A DNA stretch of 64,000 bases from Salminus brasiliensis. Taxonomy: Eukaryota; Chordata; Actinopteri; Characiformes; Bryconidae. A program made the translations under genes and the position numbers. The notes under the pieces are model-generated. The model was not told the DNA's origin. It saw only the letters and a program-made list of their open reading frames with translations, and ran no database searches. The stretch's first letter is position 1, and each line of letters opens with the position of its first letter. The stretch spans positions 35,523,241 to 35,587,240 of the forward strand of contig NC_132883.1 in the NCBI RefSeq assembly GCF_030463535.1, given 5' to 3'. Shown here piece after piece: positions 8,865 through 21,492 of this stretch.

Positions 8865-11854
8865 TTATTCCAAAGCCTCCAGGCTGTCCAGGAGCTGGTT
8901 GACGTGGCTCCCGACTAACTCCCACACGGCTGCGGCCACAGATACAGGGTCCTCGTACACAGACTCCTCCAGAGCAAAGATGGCCCCCAGGAAGCGCATC
9001 AGTGCGTTCTGAAAGCAATCAGAAGAAGAGGCTGTTGTCAAAGGAGGCAAACAAAACCCTTAAATCTACACCATGTCTGCTCTGAATGTCTGGAGGAGAA
9101 GCTGTGAGGTTCTCTCTTCTGTTTTGTGAAGGATTCTGAGGGTTACCTGGACCAGGAGCTGGTACTGCTGAGCCCCGGCACTGCTCTGCTCGCTGGTAGC
9201 AGAGAAAGAGGATATCACGGCCATGAGATGATCCAGAAATCCCCCAGCCGTCTGCAACAGTGTGAGAAGTGGTACAGATGTGAGAAAGGCTGCTTAGTTC
9301 TGTGTAGGCTCTAATATCTAGAACACAACACACGCAAGAACTGAAAACGTCTCTTACCGGACAGATCGGAGGTCTCCCTCCAGCCTGAAGACCAAGGATC
9401 ACCACCTCATAGACGATGTCTATGAAGTTGAAGTGCTGAATCTGAGAGTAGGAGGAAACACCAGGGTCAGAAGAACCATCCATTTTTCTACGAGGTACAA
9501 AGGTTTTCACTCAAGCCTGGTTAATGAAACTCACCCCAATCTGCGCCAGCTCCTCTTCAATTCCTTGATGGCAAGAAGGATCCTGAGCCAACGCAAGCAG
9601 TCGGTCGTACGCCAGCAGGAAGACGACCAGATTCTGCAGGATGAACAGAGAGATGTTTAAAATCACATTCATTCATTTTCATCACAGTGTTTTAAGTATT
9701 TCAGGGGTTTTAGATCGTGGTCATGTGGTTACCCTGTCGTTGAGATCGGCCAGGTCACTGAGAACTGCCTTGCCGGCCTCACAGACGTACTCTCTGCGCT
9801 CCGCGTCGCTCAGCAGGAACTACAGGAATGAAGAACGGGATGTTAGAGAAGGAAGAACACAAGACACAACTGAAGACCTTGAGATGTGAAAAAGTACTTT
9901 CATGGGTTGCCACTTACAGTGAAGGCCAGACGCAGGGCATTCAGCTTCAGGGGGAAGTTCCTGATCCCCTGAATGGTTGAGAAGGCGCTGTGGAAAAGGA
10001 GGAAATCTCCCATTTTAGAATCAACACAAACACCTCAATTCTGTTTACAGTGTACAGAACTTAAGCGGCCGTGACACTTACTGCAAAGCGGGCACCTCCC
10101 TCGCTGCAGCGCTGCCTCCAGTCGCCTGTAAGACCAAATATTCCACTTTAATTAATGCTGAACAGAATTGGAAACGGTACGACGACGTCTCATAACACTA
10201 GTGTGATTAGTTTTACCTCAGGAGCTGGTCCGGGCTGAGGCCAGTCAGAAGCGCTGGACTCCTGCTGAGGCTCTGGCTGGCAGGTGGTGTCCTCAGGCCA
10301 TGAGTTGGCAAAGGAGGTCCACCCGTCATCGCCGATGACCAGGTCCTGATACGTGTGGAGCACCTGTAAAACAAACAACACACACTCTATACATCACATC
10401 TCACGCTGGGGAGAAGTGTAGTGTGTTGGCTTTCTGAGGTACGTTCTACAAGAACATGCAGATCAGTTCTGACTAGAACGTGCTAAAGTTACCTGAACGC
10501 CTCCAGATGTTTTGGGGGTGGAGCGCTTGGTGAAGCGGCCGGACGCTACACGGTGCAGGTGACCTTCGATGCGCTACAAAGACACAAGGCATTACCATGT
10601 GAGTCAAAGGCCATGAGGAAGCTAGACTTAGGAGAACGTGGCTGAGACGTCTTACCTCAGCAAAGGTCACCTGTGCTGCCGATGCGAACCAGATGGGGGC
10701 CTGTAAGAGAGAGGTTAGAGGGTTCATATGAATCACGTGAAGAATAATTAATTACATATAAAAATAATAGAGTAACAGAAACAACTGGAAGTGGAAGAGT
10801 TTATCTACCTCCTCAGAAGGTAGAAGAAGGTTGAAGAAGTCGTTGGTGAGGATCCACCACGACTGGGTCACGTCCCCCCGCATCAGGAGCACGTGGTGTC
10901 GGCGCACACAGATCTTCTGCAGAATAAAAAAACACACACAAGTAAGACGCAAAGCTCCAGATACGAGTAACTATACCAAAGGAGTCCTCACCTGCTGGTG
11001 TGGGTTGAGCCACAGTCTGTAGGAGAAGTGCTAACTCTACCACATAGGAACCATACAGACACGAGTAACCGTACCAAATGGGGGTTCTTCCCCACAGGAG
11101 GAAGTGCATACCTGGTTGTCCCGGATGTACCACCGCCGGTAGGAGAACCTAAGGGTCCAGATGGAACTGAGCACATCCTTGGGGCAATGATCCAGGATCA
11201 GCTGCTCCAGAAAGCGCCTGGGACACTGCAATGAGACACGGCAGAAAGACTGCAATGAGCTGCATCCTATTAAATCATCTCTGCAGTATAAAGTATCTAG
11301 AACCTCCCAAATTCCAGTTAAAGCAACTGCATCATTTCTCTTACCCGGTACGGAATCACAGATCCAAACGGAGGGCTGAGGGTAAGCTGTCCGTCCTCTG
11401 CAGTGATGACCAGATGAATCGCTGGGTCTGAAAAAGAGAAACAGTGAAGACACCCCTCCTATCTTGAATACAGGACAGTGTGAGTCACATCCTCCATCTT
11501 GTAAACCTAGCTAACCTAGATAAGTACCCTAGCTAACTTAGCTAGCTAGCTTCAGACAGACCTCTGTTTCGCTGCTTAGCTTCTCCAACACTCAAATACA
11601 CAAACACAGCTAGTGAGCACATTTTTACATGAGTCTATCTTTCGGCTTTAACGCTTTAAAGAGCTCTAGCTACCTTCTGCTGCGGTCTGGACAGCGGCAT
11701 CGACGGTCCTCGGTGTCCGCTGTCGATCTCGGGACCTGCGGGCAGAGAGGACATAATAAGCTCCGGCAGTGGCAGCTGCGACCCCAGCTGCGAACAGGAG
11801 GGGGCGCAAACGGAGCTCCACCGCCGGGGGGCGAAGAGCGAAGACGCCGCGCAT
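8865..11854 (-). CDS. Mitoguardin (MIGA)-like protein, copy 1, 15 exons
   Basis: Coding exons in transcription order: 11674-11854, 11345-11427, 11112-11225, 10992-11030, 10809-10916, 10656-10700, 10493-10573, 10217-10363, 10082-10125, 9918-9987, 9733-9819, 9535-9633, 9358-9441, 9147-9251, 8865-9008. All have GT/AG borders and compatible phases, giving about 476 residues without a stop. The start MRGVF has A at -3. Residues about 16-36 form a membrane segment followed by basic residues (RRSRDRQR), as in an outer-mitochondrial-membrane anchor. The C-terminal half shows the family pattern LNALRLAFTFLL, LLAYDRLLALAQ, EELAQIGIQHFNFIDIV and FLGAIFALEESVY. Known mitoguardins act in mitochondrial fusion and lipid handling; this protein is shorter (family roughly 600), and exons 2-7 are not recognised. 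Exon 4 has a weak acceptor. Identity is inferred from motif spacing. Confidence 0.68.
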
Positions 11855-11879
11855 CGTGGAAACAGCTGAAGTCGCTCTT

Positions 11880-12128
11880 CTAGAAGGAGGTGGAGGGTCC
11901 TCGTTGAAGGAGGTGGAGGGGTCCTCGTCGAAGGAGGTGGAGGGGTCCTCGTTAAAGGAGGTGGAGGGGTCCTCGTTGAAGCAGGTGGAGGGGTCCTCGT
12001 TAAAGGAGGTGGAGGGGTCCTCGTTGAAGCAGGTGGAGGGGTCCTCGTCGAAGGAGGTGGAGGGTCCTCGTCGAAGCAGGTGGAGGGTCCTCGTTGAAGC
12101 AGGTGGAGGGGTCCTCGTCGAAGTTGTT
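11880..12128. repeat. 24-bp minisatellite at 5' end of gene copy 1
   Basis: About ten tandem units of gaaggaggtggaggggtcctcgtt, with variants of 23 bp that lack one g. It lies just upstream of the ATG on the minus strand, probably in the 5' UTR or promoter. On the plus strand it would encode EVEGSSLK repeats. Confidence 0.85.
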
Positions 12129-12350
12129 GAGGTGGTTCTAGAGGAAGAAGAAGGAGTGGAGCTCGTCCAAAATGCAGCTGTTGTAGAGATGTAGTTGCTG
12201 CAGAAGAAGCAGGAGTTGGTCTCGTCGAAAAAGCTGAAAAGTTCTCAGAGGAGCAGAAAGAGCAGCTGAGCGCTGTGGGGGTCGGTAAACGACTGAGGCT
12301 CAACGTTCGTTCTACCGTTCTAGATTGTGACCTGGGTTCCACCTACGTTC
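12129..12350. other. Upstream region of gene copy 1 with a start-less plus-strand ORF
   Basis: From about 12132 to 12410 the plus strand is open in one frame with no ATG start. It ends with KHVQCLHGDRERK and TAA, and contains AEKFSEEQKEQLSAVGVGKR. The minus strand here is also open (MEPRSQ..., Ser/Pro-rich). Neither is recognised. The region may hold the promoter of the minus-strand gene. Confidence 0.3.
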
Positions 12351-14265
12351 TCTTACAGTTTAAAGGGAAACATGTTCAGTGTCTCCATGGCGACAGAGAG
12401 CGAAAATAACAGGGTTATCTAGAAAGGAGTTCAGGGACTAGTGAGGTTCTCCATTTACACTGAGGACTGAGTTCCCCACCCTCAGGTTCTGCACACAGTA
12501 GCGCTAAGAACCACGTTTGTCCCCCAGAAGTAGCTAGAAGTACCTCTATATCTGTTCTAGACATTGTTCTAGACTCTGAACACACAAAATCCACCTAGAT
12601 ATAAAGTTACCATTTGATCATGATCTCCAGAAGCTTTACAATCAGCCATAACATTAAAACCACTGAAATCAATAACGTTGATCATCTGCTTTTACAGTGG
12701 CGCCTTTCAAAAGGTTCAACAATGGACTAAAGTATTGGGACACCTGCTCGTTCAGCGTTAATTTCTGAAATCTAGGGTATTAAAATAGGTTTTCCTGCTT
12801 CTGTTGGAGTAACTGTCTCTTTCTACTAGATGTTGAAAATTGCTTTGAGGATTTGATTGCATTCAGCGATAAGAGTCACTGTTAGTGAGGGCAGGATGTT
12901 GGAGCATCACCAGCCCACAGTGTTGTACTCGTCTTCAGATCCTGCTGTTCTGATAGAATAAAAAAGTCACAGAAAAAACTTTACTTTTATTCAAATTTAT
13001 GCAAATGATGGTGTTTTTTATGTTTAAAAATCACAATATATCACCTTGCTCACAGTATCACATTATATCACAGTATATTGGACCGTAACCCCTGTGTGAT
13101 GAGGAACATCCTGGTACATCCAGCCTCTATCAGACATCTATCCTCTATTAAAAGGCTTCTGTATCTGTTATCAGTTCACATTATGTGTCCTTTATCTTCA
13201 TTCATAATGTTCATCACTGTTAGCTTTTAGCCTCGCCCCCGCTCGCTTCCTCAGGTTTGTCTTCCTCAAGTCTCACCAGTGAAAACATAAGCTGCTGTTT
13301 CCTGTTGATTGGTGATCAGCTCCAGTTATATAAATATATATAAATATAGAAACTGTGTGTTTTTGAATTTGTGTTATTTTGTGAGCTTTTGCACAGAAAA
13401 GTGGACTGGAGGTGCTTAAACTTAGCACAAAAAATAAGGACATTTATGTTTCATGACAGAGAAGATTTGGCAAATTTCTGGTAGAATTCCCATTTATAAA
13501 GGAAATGAACAGACTTTCCAACGGTATAAGATTTATTCCAAGAAGCATTATTACACCAATCAAATAACCTGCCAATCACACATTAACTTACTTTTTGTGG
13601 TGGTTTATATATATCTAAGAACCTTAAACTGTAAGTGAAAGTCAACCCAAATATATTTGATTAAGTTATTTGAGAGAATAGAGAATTTCCTGTTTTCTAT
13701 TAAAAAGTAAAAAATATACATAAAAAAGACTTTTTTTTACCCTGAACTAAACTCTCATTAAGAATGGACCAATAGAAACACTCCAAAATGACCTGGATTA
13801 AAGTCTTATTACATTGGCTTCTATTGAAGGGTGAGAAGGTGTTTTGTGGGACAGTGATGATACATATATGTGTGGATTCGTGTAAATCCTAAAGGTGGTT
13901 TCAAAGCTGGTTTAATTTGAAACAAACTCTGTAAGGCAATTATAATGCAGTAGCGCCCCCGTGTGGACATACTGGCTCAAGATTGTTCATGGGTCCTTTA
14001 ATTTAATACCAGATCAATTCTGAATATTAATACATGCATTTCTTAAATAGCAATTATTTCAGTTGATTGTTTTATTGATGTGCAAGATGAACAACGATGA
14101 CCATGTTTATTAGTTGCTTTTTAAATATTTATTTGGTGCAGCATCTGTTATCAACAATGACCCTTTTTATATTATCATATTTAAATAAGAATATGAAACA
14201 ATAAAGAAATGTGCTATTATTAAGTTTCCTAACTCTCTGTCATTACAGAGTTAACTTTGTGTGGT
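12351..14265. other. AT-rich intergenic region with DNA-transposon relics
   Basis: No convincing gene. 12640-12720 contains agccataacattaaaaccact, a sequence common in fish Tc1-like relics. 12722-12920 starts ggactaaagtattgggacac and resembles a widespread fish non-autonomous DNA element. The remainder is AT-rich with TATA-like runs (13325-13350). The same region recurs at 51283 and 60659. Confidence 0.55.
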
Positions 14266-14520
14266 GTGGTGGAGGCCAGTCTGTTCCTGCAGAGTTGATG
14301 CACTACTGGACTGACTGGCCTCAGCTAACAGATGGTGGAATACGATGGATGACATCACTGGAAGGTGTTCCCTAATGTGTGAGATCTAAACCTTCCTGTA
14401 GTCTGGACCAGTGTCAGCTGCAGTGTTGAGGCTCCATCACACCGAATGGACAGAGAGAAAAAGACAGAAATGTGGGGTTAGATGGACTGTATCTACACAG
14501 AGTTCTCTAATACTCACAAT
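14266..14520. repeat. Single module of the tandem repeat
   Basis: It holds the gtggaggccagtc arm, its inverted partner ctactggactgactggcctc, and aggctccatcacaccga, the module hallmarks. It is isolated from the main block by a DIRS relic. Confidence 0.7.
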
Positions 14521-15360
14521 AAACAGATACTGAAATAAAAACCGTGAAGAGTGACCATGTGAGACTGTAAGCTTTGCGAGTGGACGGGGCTAAGCCTTTT
14601 GTCATGTAACTTTTTGCAGAGTCTAATAGTGAGTACTATAGTACTATAGTGAGCTCTGTAATTCAGGATTAAAAGAGAGGTTGGCTGACATGGAGTTGGA
14701 TCCTGATGTGCTGAAGGTTCGAGACGCCTGAAATCCTGCAACCCAAAACGGGAAAGACCATCAGCGACAGAATTGCATTGTCCCGGAATATGTTCAGCAG
14801 TTAATATGAAATAATGAATAACCGATTGCCAAGTTTTGCCAAGAAAATCATACAAAAGATGCAAAACAAATGTCAGCTTTACAGCAAAACAGAACCGAGA
14901 AGAGTACTTAACACCAGCTCAAAAGGTCTTTGAAGAAAGAACTTTGCTGTGTCTTGCGGGACGAAGGCACCGAGGGCACATAGACTTGGGGAGGGGTTGT
15001 TAAAATGATTACACAGAGGAATACCCCTGTAGGAAAGGTACGCCACCTGTCCAGAGAAGTGCTTACAGATTCAGCACCAGGGAGAGCGCCCGGGACAACA
15101 CCAAGGCAAACCTTGGGGCAGAGGGAAGGCACCTGGCTGTGAGACCCACACATGGAACAAGAAATGGCGGACCAACAGCTCCGTGTACACAACAGACCGA
15201 TCCAGATGATTTAAACGAGTTAAACGACGAGTTAAACAGTGCGATAAAAGACGCTGACTTTGCGGAAAACGACTTATGATACTCATAACCCTGAATGATG
15301 TCAGATCTCACCTGGGAGCAAACCACCGCAGCGGCGGGAGGAACAAAAGGCAATGCTGAT
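14521..15360 (-). mobile_element. DIRS-type retrotransposon relic: gag joined to RNase H end
   Basis: The minus strand has gag C-terminal sequence (15407-14908; GYEYHKSFSAKSASFIALFN, then a C/C/H-rich stretch) followed by the end of RNase H at 14864-14514 (FILTAEHIPGQCNSVADGLS). Nearly all of the RT is missing. No tyrosine recombinase gene follows. Confidence 0.72.
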
Positions 15361-17835
15361 GATGCTGCATTGGAGTCTCCTGATAGAACTTTCACTAGAG
15401 CTTTCATTTCTCTAATACTGACAGATGGTGGAATACAATAGACATCATTAGTGGAAGGGTTTCCCTAATGTGTGAGATCATATGGTGAATGGAAGTCAGC
15501 TGCAGTGTTGAGGCTCCATCACACCGACAGACAGAGATAGAAAAGTAAAAGAAAGAAATGTGGGGTTAGATGGACTATACTGGACCTTCTTATCTACACA
15601 GAATTCTCTAATACCAAAAATAAACTTACAGAAATGAATAATAATTTAATAAATTAACAGGAGAGTGTGGTGAAGGCCAGTGAGTCTACCAGAGTCGGAT
15701 TGAACTGACTGAGGCTCCATAACGCACACACATCATACATAAGAGGGAAAAAATGTGGGGTTAGATTGACTGTATTAGGTCTTCTCATATACACAGAGTT
15801 CTCTAATACTGAGAAAACACAGATACTAAAATTAATCGTTTACTTACAAGAGGGTGTGGTGGAGGCCAGTCAGTCCAGCAGAGTCGATGCACTGCTGGAC
15901 TGACTGGATTAAGCTAGTCGATGTGGAAATGGACATCACAGCTGCCTGTCCTAGAACTCCAGTATGGAGGCTCCATCAGAGAGAAAAGGGAAAAACAGAA
16001 ATGTGGGGTTAGACGTACTGTATTTCGCCTTTTACTCTACAAACAGTTCTTTAATACTGACAATAAACAGATACAGAAATGGACCATTTACTAACAAGAA
16101 GGTGGGGTGGAGGCCAGGTCGTCCAGTAAAGCCGATGCACTACTGGACTGACTGGCCTCAGTTAACAGCTGGTGGAATAAGTGGTGGTCCCTAAACCTTC
16201 CTGTAGCCTGGATCAGTGTCAGCTGCAGTCCTGAGGCTCCATCACACCGATGTACAGAGATAGAAAAGTAAAATAAAAAATTGTGGGGTCAGGTGGACTG
16301 TATTTAACCTTCTCTTCTAAACAGAGTGCTCTAATACCAAAAATGAACTTACAGAAATGAATCAGTTACTTACAGGAGGATGTGGTGAAGGCCAGTCAGT
16401 CTAGCAGAGTCGGATTGAACTGACTGACTGAGGCTCCATAATGCAGACACACATCATACAGAGGAAGGAAACAGAAATGTGGGGTTAGATGGACTGTATT
16501 TGATCTTCTCATCTACACAGAGTTCTGACAATACTGACAATAAACAGATACTGAAATTAATCGTTTACTTACAAGAGGGTGTGGTGAAAGCCAGTCAGTC
16601 CAGCAGAGTCGATGCACTGCTGGACTGACTGGTTTGAGCTAATCGATGTGGAATAAAATGGACATCACAGCTGCCTGTCCCAGAACTCCAGTATGGAGGC
16701 TCCATCAGAGAGAAAAGGGAAAAACAGAAATGTGGGGTCAGACGTACTGTATTTGGCCTTTTACTCTACAAACAGTTCTTTAATACTGACAATAAACAGA
16801 AATGAACTTTTTACTTACGGGAAGGTGGGGTGGAGGCCAGTTCGTCCAGTAAAGCCGATGCGCTACTGGACTGACTGGCCTCAATTAACAGGTGGTGAAA
16901 TAAGTGGTGGTCCGAAAACCTTCCTGTAGCCTGGATCAGTGTCAACTGCAGTCCTGAGGCTCCATCACACCGATGTAGAGATAGAAAAGTAAAAGACAGA
17001 AATGTGGGGTTAGATGGACTGTATTTAACCTTTTGATCTACACAGAATTCTCTAATACCAAAAATAAACTTACAGAAACTGTTTATTTACTTACGGGAGG
17101 GATTGGTGGAGGCCAGTCAGTCCAGCAGAGTCAGACTGAACTGACTTATTGAGGCTCCATAAAGCAGACACACATCATAAAGAGGAGGGAAACAGAGATA
17201 TAGGGTTAGATGGGCTGTAATAGATCGCATAATTTAGACACAGTTCTTTAATACTGACAATAAACAGATACTACAATGGATTGTTTACTTACGGGTGGGT
17301 GGGGTGGAGGCCAGTCAGTCCAGCAGAGTCAATGCACTACTGGACTTACTGGCCTGAGCTAACAGATGATGGAATAAGTGGTGATTCCAAAACCTTCCTG
17401 TAATCTTGACCAGAGTCATCTGCAGTGTTGAGGCTCCATCACACCGATGTACAGAGACAGAAAATTAAAAGAAAAAAATGGGGGTTAGATGTGGGGTTAG
17501 ATGTACTGTATTTGACCTTCTCATCTACACAGAGTTCTCTAATGCTGACGATAAACAGATAAAGAAATTAACCGTTTACTTACGGGAGGGTGTTGTGAAG
17601 GCCATTCATTCCTGGACTGACTGATTGAGGCTCCATAACGCAGACGCACGTCATATAGAGGAAGGAAACAGAAAAGTGGGGTCAGAAGGACTGAAATTAA
17701 CAGTCTACAGACACAGACATCTAATACTGACAAATAAATAGAACAAATATACATGGAAATGAATTAAATAAATGACTCACAGTATTGTTTGGGGGGATGT
17801 GCTGGACCCCAGTCAGTCTAGTAGAGTCAGGGCAC
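15361..17835 (-). repeat. Tandem module repeat (block 2)
   Basis: Near-identical to the block at 5921-8472, downstream of gene copy 2. One module has a local duplication of gggttagatgtg near 17480. Donor motifs (acttac on the plus strand) are preserved in most modules. Confidence 0.7.
17781..17835 (-). other. Candidate mini-exon, 55 nt
   Basis: Identical in sequence and splice borders to the one at 8418-8472. It remains open and encodes the same 18 residues. Confidence 0.5.
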
Positions 17836-18227
17836 CTGCAAAGAAACAGAAAAAGAGTGGAGAGGCACTGCAAAAGTTTTAAAACACAAAATGGACAAAT
17901 TCAACTACAAATAACACTGAATTACAGAAAATTAATAGAAAAGATCCTCACCTTATTTAATAAAAGCACAAACACAACCTATATTACAACATACTAGAGA
18001 ATTTATTAATTAATAAATATACTTATATTAATTAAACATTAATAATAAACATACAAAAAAATCCTCAGATATTTTAAAATTAAAATATTAAAACTATATT
18101 AAATAGGGGGAAGTCTTAGAGTGGGGGTTAAATGAGCTGTAAATGAATTTGAAATAATTAATAGACGTATAATAGAATTAATAGGGAAGGTAGGGAGGGG
18201 TTAAAGAAAATAAAAGAAAATGATGAC
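17836..18227. other. 3' flank of gene copy 2, AT-rich
   Basis: No gene is seen. A minus-strand AATAAA lies at 18002-18007. Confidence 0.4.
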
Positions 18228-21219
18228 TTATTCCAAAGCCTCCAGGCTGTCCAGGAGCTGGTTGACGTGGCTCCCGACCAACTCCCACACGGCTGCGGCC
18301 ACAGATACAGGGTCCTCGTACACAGACTCCTCCAGAGCAAAGATGGCCCCCAGGAAGCGCATCAGTGCGTTCTGAAAGCAATCAGAAGAAGAGGCTGTTG
18401 TCAAAGGAGGCAAACAAAACCCTTAAATCTACACCATGTCTGCTCTGAATGTCTGGAGGAGAAGCTGTGAGGTTCTCTCTTCTGTTTTGTGAAGGATTCT
18501 GAGGGTTACCTGGACCAGGAGCTGGTACTGCTGAGCCCCGGCACTGCTCTGCTCGCTGGTAGCAGAGAAAGAGGATATCACGGCCATGAGATGATCCAGA
18601 AATCCCCCAGCCGTCTGCAACAGTGTGAGAAGTGGTACAGATGTGAGAAAGGCTGCTTAGTTCTGTGTAGGCTCTAATATCTAGAACACAACACACGCAA
18701 GAACTGAAAACGTCTCTTACCGGACAGATCGGAGGTCTCCCTCCAGCCTGAAGACCAAGGATCACCACCTCATAGACGATGTCTATGAAGTTGAAGTGCT
18801 GAATCTGAGAGTAGGAGGAAACACCAGGGTCAGAAGAACCATCCATTTTTCTACGAGGTACAAAGGTTTTCACTCAAGCCTGGTTAATGAAACTCACCCC
18901 AATCTGCGCCAGCTCCTCTTCAATTCCTTGATGGCAAGAAGGATCCTGAGCCAACGCAAGCAGTCGGTCGTACGCCAGCAGGAAGACGACCAGATTCTGC
19001 AGGATGAACAGAGAGATGTTTAAAATCACATTTATTCATTTTCATCACAGTGTTTTAAGTATTTCAGGGGTTTTAGATCGTGGTCATGTGGTTACCCTGT
19101 CGTTGAGATCGGCCAGGTCACTGAGAACTGCCTTGCCGGCCTCACAGACGTACTCTCTGCGCTCCGCGTCGCTCAGCAGGAACTACAGGAATGAAGAACG
19201 GGATGTTAGAGAAGGAAGAACACAAGACACAACTGAAGACCTTGAGATGTGAAAAAGTACTTTCATGGGTTGCCACTTACAGTGAAGGCCAGACGCAGGG
19301 CATTCCGCTTTGGGGAGGTTCCTGATCCCCTGAATGGTTGAGAAGGCACTGTGGGAAAAAGAGCAAATCTCCCATTTCAGAATCAACACAAACACCTCAA
19401 TTCTGTTTACAGTGTACAGAACTTAAGCGGCTGTGACACTTACTGCAAAGCGGGCACCTCCCTCGCTGCAGCGCTGCCTCCAGTCGCCTGTAAGACCAAA
19501 TATTCCACTTTATTTAATGCTGAACAGAATTGGAAACGGTACGACGACGCCTCATAACACTAGTGTGATTAGTTTTACCTCAGGAGCTGGTCCGGGCTGA
19601 GGCCAGTCAGAAGAGCTGGACTCCTGCTGAGGCTCTGGCTGGCAGGTGGTGTCCTCAGGCCATGAGTTGGCAAAGGAGGTCCACCCGTCATCGCCGATGA
19701 CCAGGTCCTGATACGTGTGGAGCACCTGTAAAACAAACAACACACACTCTATACATCACATCTCAAGCTGGGGAGAAGTGTAGCGTGTTGGCTTTCTGAG
19801 GTACGTTCTACAAGAACATGCAGATCAGTTCTGACTAGAACGTGCTAAAGTTACCTGAAAGTCTCCAGATGATTTGGGGGTGGAGCGCTTGGTGAAGCGG
19901 CCGGACACTACACGGTGCAGGTGACCTTCGATGCGCTACAAAGACACAGGGCATTACCCTGTGAGTCAAAGGCCATGAGGAAGCTAGACTTAGGAGAACG
20001 TGGCTGAGACGTCTTACCTCAGCGAAGGTCACCTGTGCTGCCGATGCGAACCAGATGGGGGCCTGAAAGAGAGAGGTTAGAGGGTTCATATGAATCACGT
20101 GAAGAATAATTAATTACATATAAAAAATAATAGAGTAACAGAAACAACTAGAAGTGGAAGAGTTTATCTACCTCCTCAGAAGGTAGAAGAAGGTTGAAGA
20201 AGTCGTTGGTGAGGATCCACCACGACTGGGTCACGTCCCCCCGCATCAGGAGCACGTGGTGTCGGCGCACACAGATCTTCTGCAGAATAAAAAAACACAC
20301 GCAAGTAAGACGCAAAGCTCCAGATACGAGTAACTATACCAAAGGAGTCCTCACCTGCTGGTGTGGGTTGAGCCACAGTCTGTAGGAGAAGTGCTAACTC
20401 TACCACATAGGAACCATACAGACACGAGTAACCGTACCAAATGAGGGTTCTTCCCCACAGGAGGAAGTGCATACCTGGTTGTCCCGGATGTACCACCGCC
20501 GGTAGGAGAACCTAAGGGTCCAGATGGAACTGAGCACATCCTTGGGGCAATGATCCAGGATCAGCTGCTCCAGAAAGCGCCTGGGACACTGCAATGAGAC
20601 ACGGCAGAAAGACTGCAATGATCTGCATCCTATTAAATCATCTCTGCAGTATAAAGTATCTAGAACCTCCCAAATTCCAGTTAAACCAACTGCATCATTT
20701 CTCTTACCCGGTACGGAATCACAGATCCAAACGGAGGGCTGAGGGTAAGCTGTCCGTCCTCCGCAGTGATGACCAGATGAATCGCTGGGTCTGAAAAAGA
20801 GAAACAGTGAAGACACCCCTCCTATCTTGAATACAGGACAGTGTGAGTCACATCCTCCATCTTGTAAACCTAGCTAACCTAGCTAAGTACCCTAGCTAAC
20901 TTAGCTAGCTAGCTTCAGACAGACCTCTGTTTCGCTGCTTAGCTTCTCCAACACTCAAATACACAAACACACAGCTAGTGAGCACATTTTTACATGAGTC
21001 TATCTTTCGGCTTTAACGCTTTAAAGAGCTCTAGCTACCTTCTGCTGCAGTCTGGACAGCGGCATCGACGGTCCTCGGTGTCCGCTGTCGATCTCGGGAC
21101 CTGCGGGCAGAGAGGACATAATAAGCTCCGGCAGTGGCAGCTGCGACCCCAGCTGCGAACAGGAGGGGGCGCAAACGGAGCTCCACCGCCGGGGGGCAAA
21201 GAGCGAAGACGCTGTGCAT
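18228..21219 (-). pseudogene. Mitoguardin (MIGA)-like gene, copy 2, frameshifted
   Basis: All 15 exons align with copy 1: 21039-21219, 20708-20790, 20475-20588, 20355-20393, 20172-20279, 20018-20062, 19855-19935, 19579-19725, 19444-19487, 19281-19348, 19096-19182, 18898-18996, 18721-18804, 18510-18614, 18228-18371. Exon 10 is 68 nt instead of 70: around 19306-19320 the sequence reads ccgctttggggaggttcc, two bases shorter than in the other copies. The frame therefore shifts near residue 293, giving PKAECPASG instead of LKLNALRLAF, and the conserved C-terminal half is lost. The N terminus also differs (MHSVFALC). Splice sites look intact, so a truncated product is possible; a sequencing or assembly error is the other explanation. 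Confidence 0.68.
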
Positions 21220-21249
21220 CGTGGAAACAGCTGAAGTCGCTCTTCTAGA

Positions 21250-21492
21250 AGGAGATGGAGGGTCCTCGTTGAAGGAGGTGGAGGGTCCTCGTCGAAGGAG
21301 GTAGAGGAGTCCTCGTTAAAGGAGATGGAGGGGTCCTCGTTAAAGCAGGTGGAGGGGTCCTCGTCGAAGGAGGTGGAAGGGTCCTCGTTAAAGGAGATGG
21401 AGGGGTCCTCGTTGAAGCAGGTGGAGGGGTCCTCGTTAAAGCAGGTGGAGGAGTCCTCGTTGAAGCAGGTGGAGGGGTCCTCGTCGAAGTTG
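21250..21492. repeat. 24-bp minisatellite at 5' end of gene copy 2
   Basis: Ten units, several carrying ggagatgg instead of ggaggtgg, so the internal order differs from that of the other three copies. Confidence 0.85.

Noticed and set aside
11656-12342. Minus-strand Pro/Ser-rich ORF of 228-232 codons as the true protein start
   Set aside because: It is mostly the minisatellite; in copy 1 it does not join the exon 1 frame, so MRGVF is the better start.
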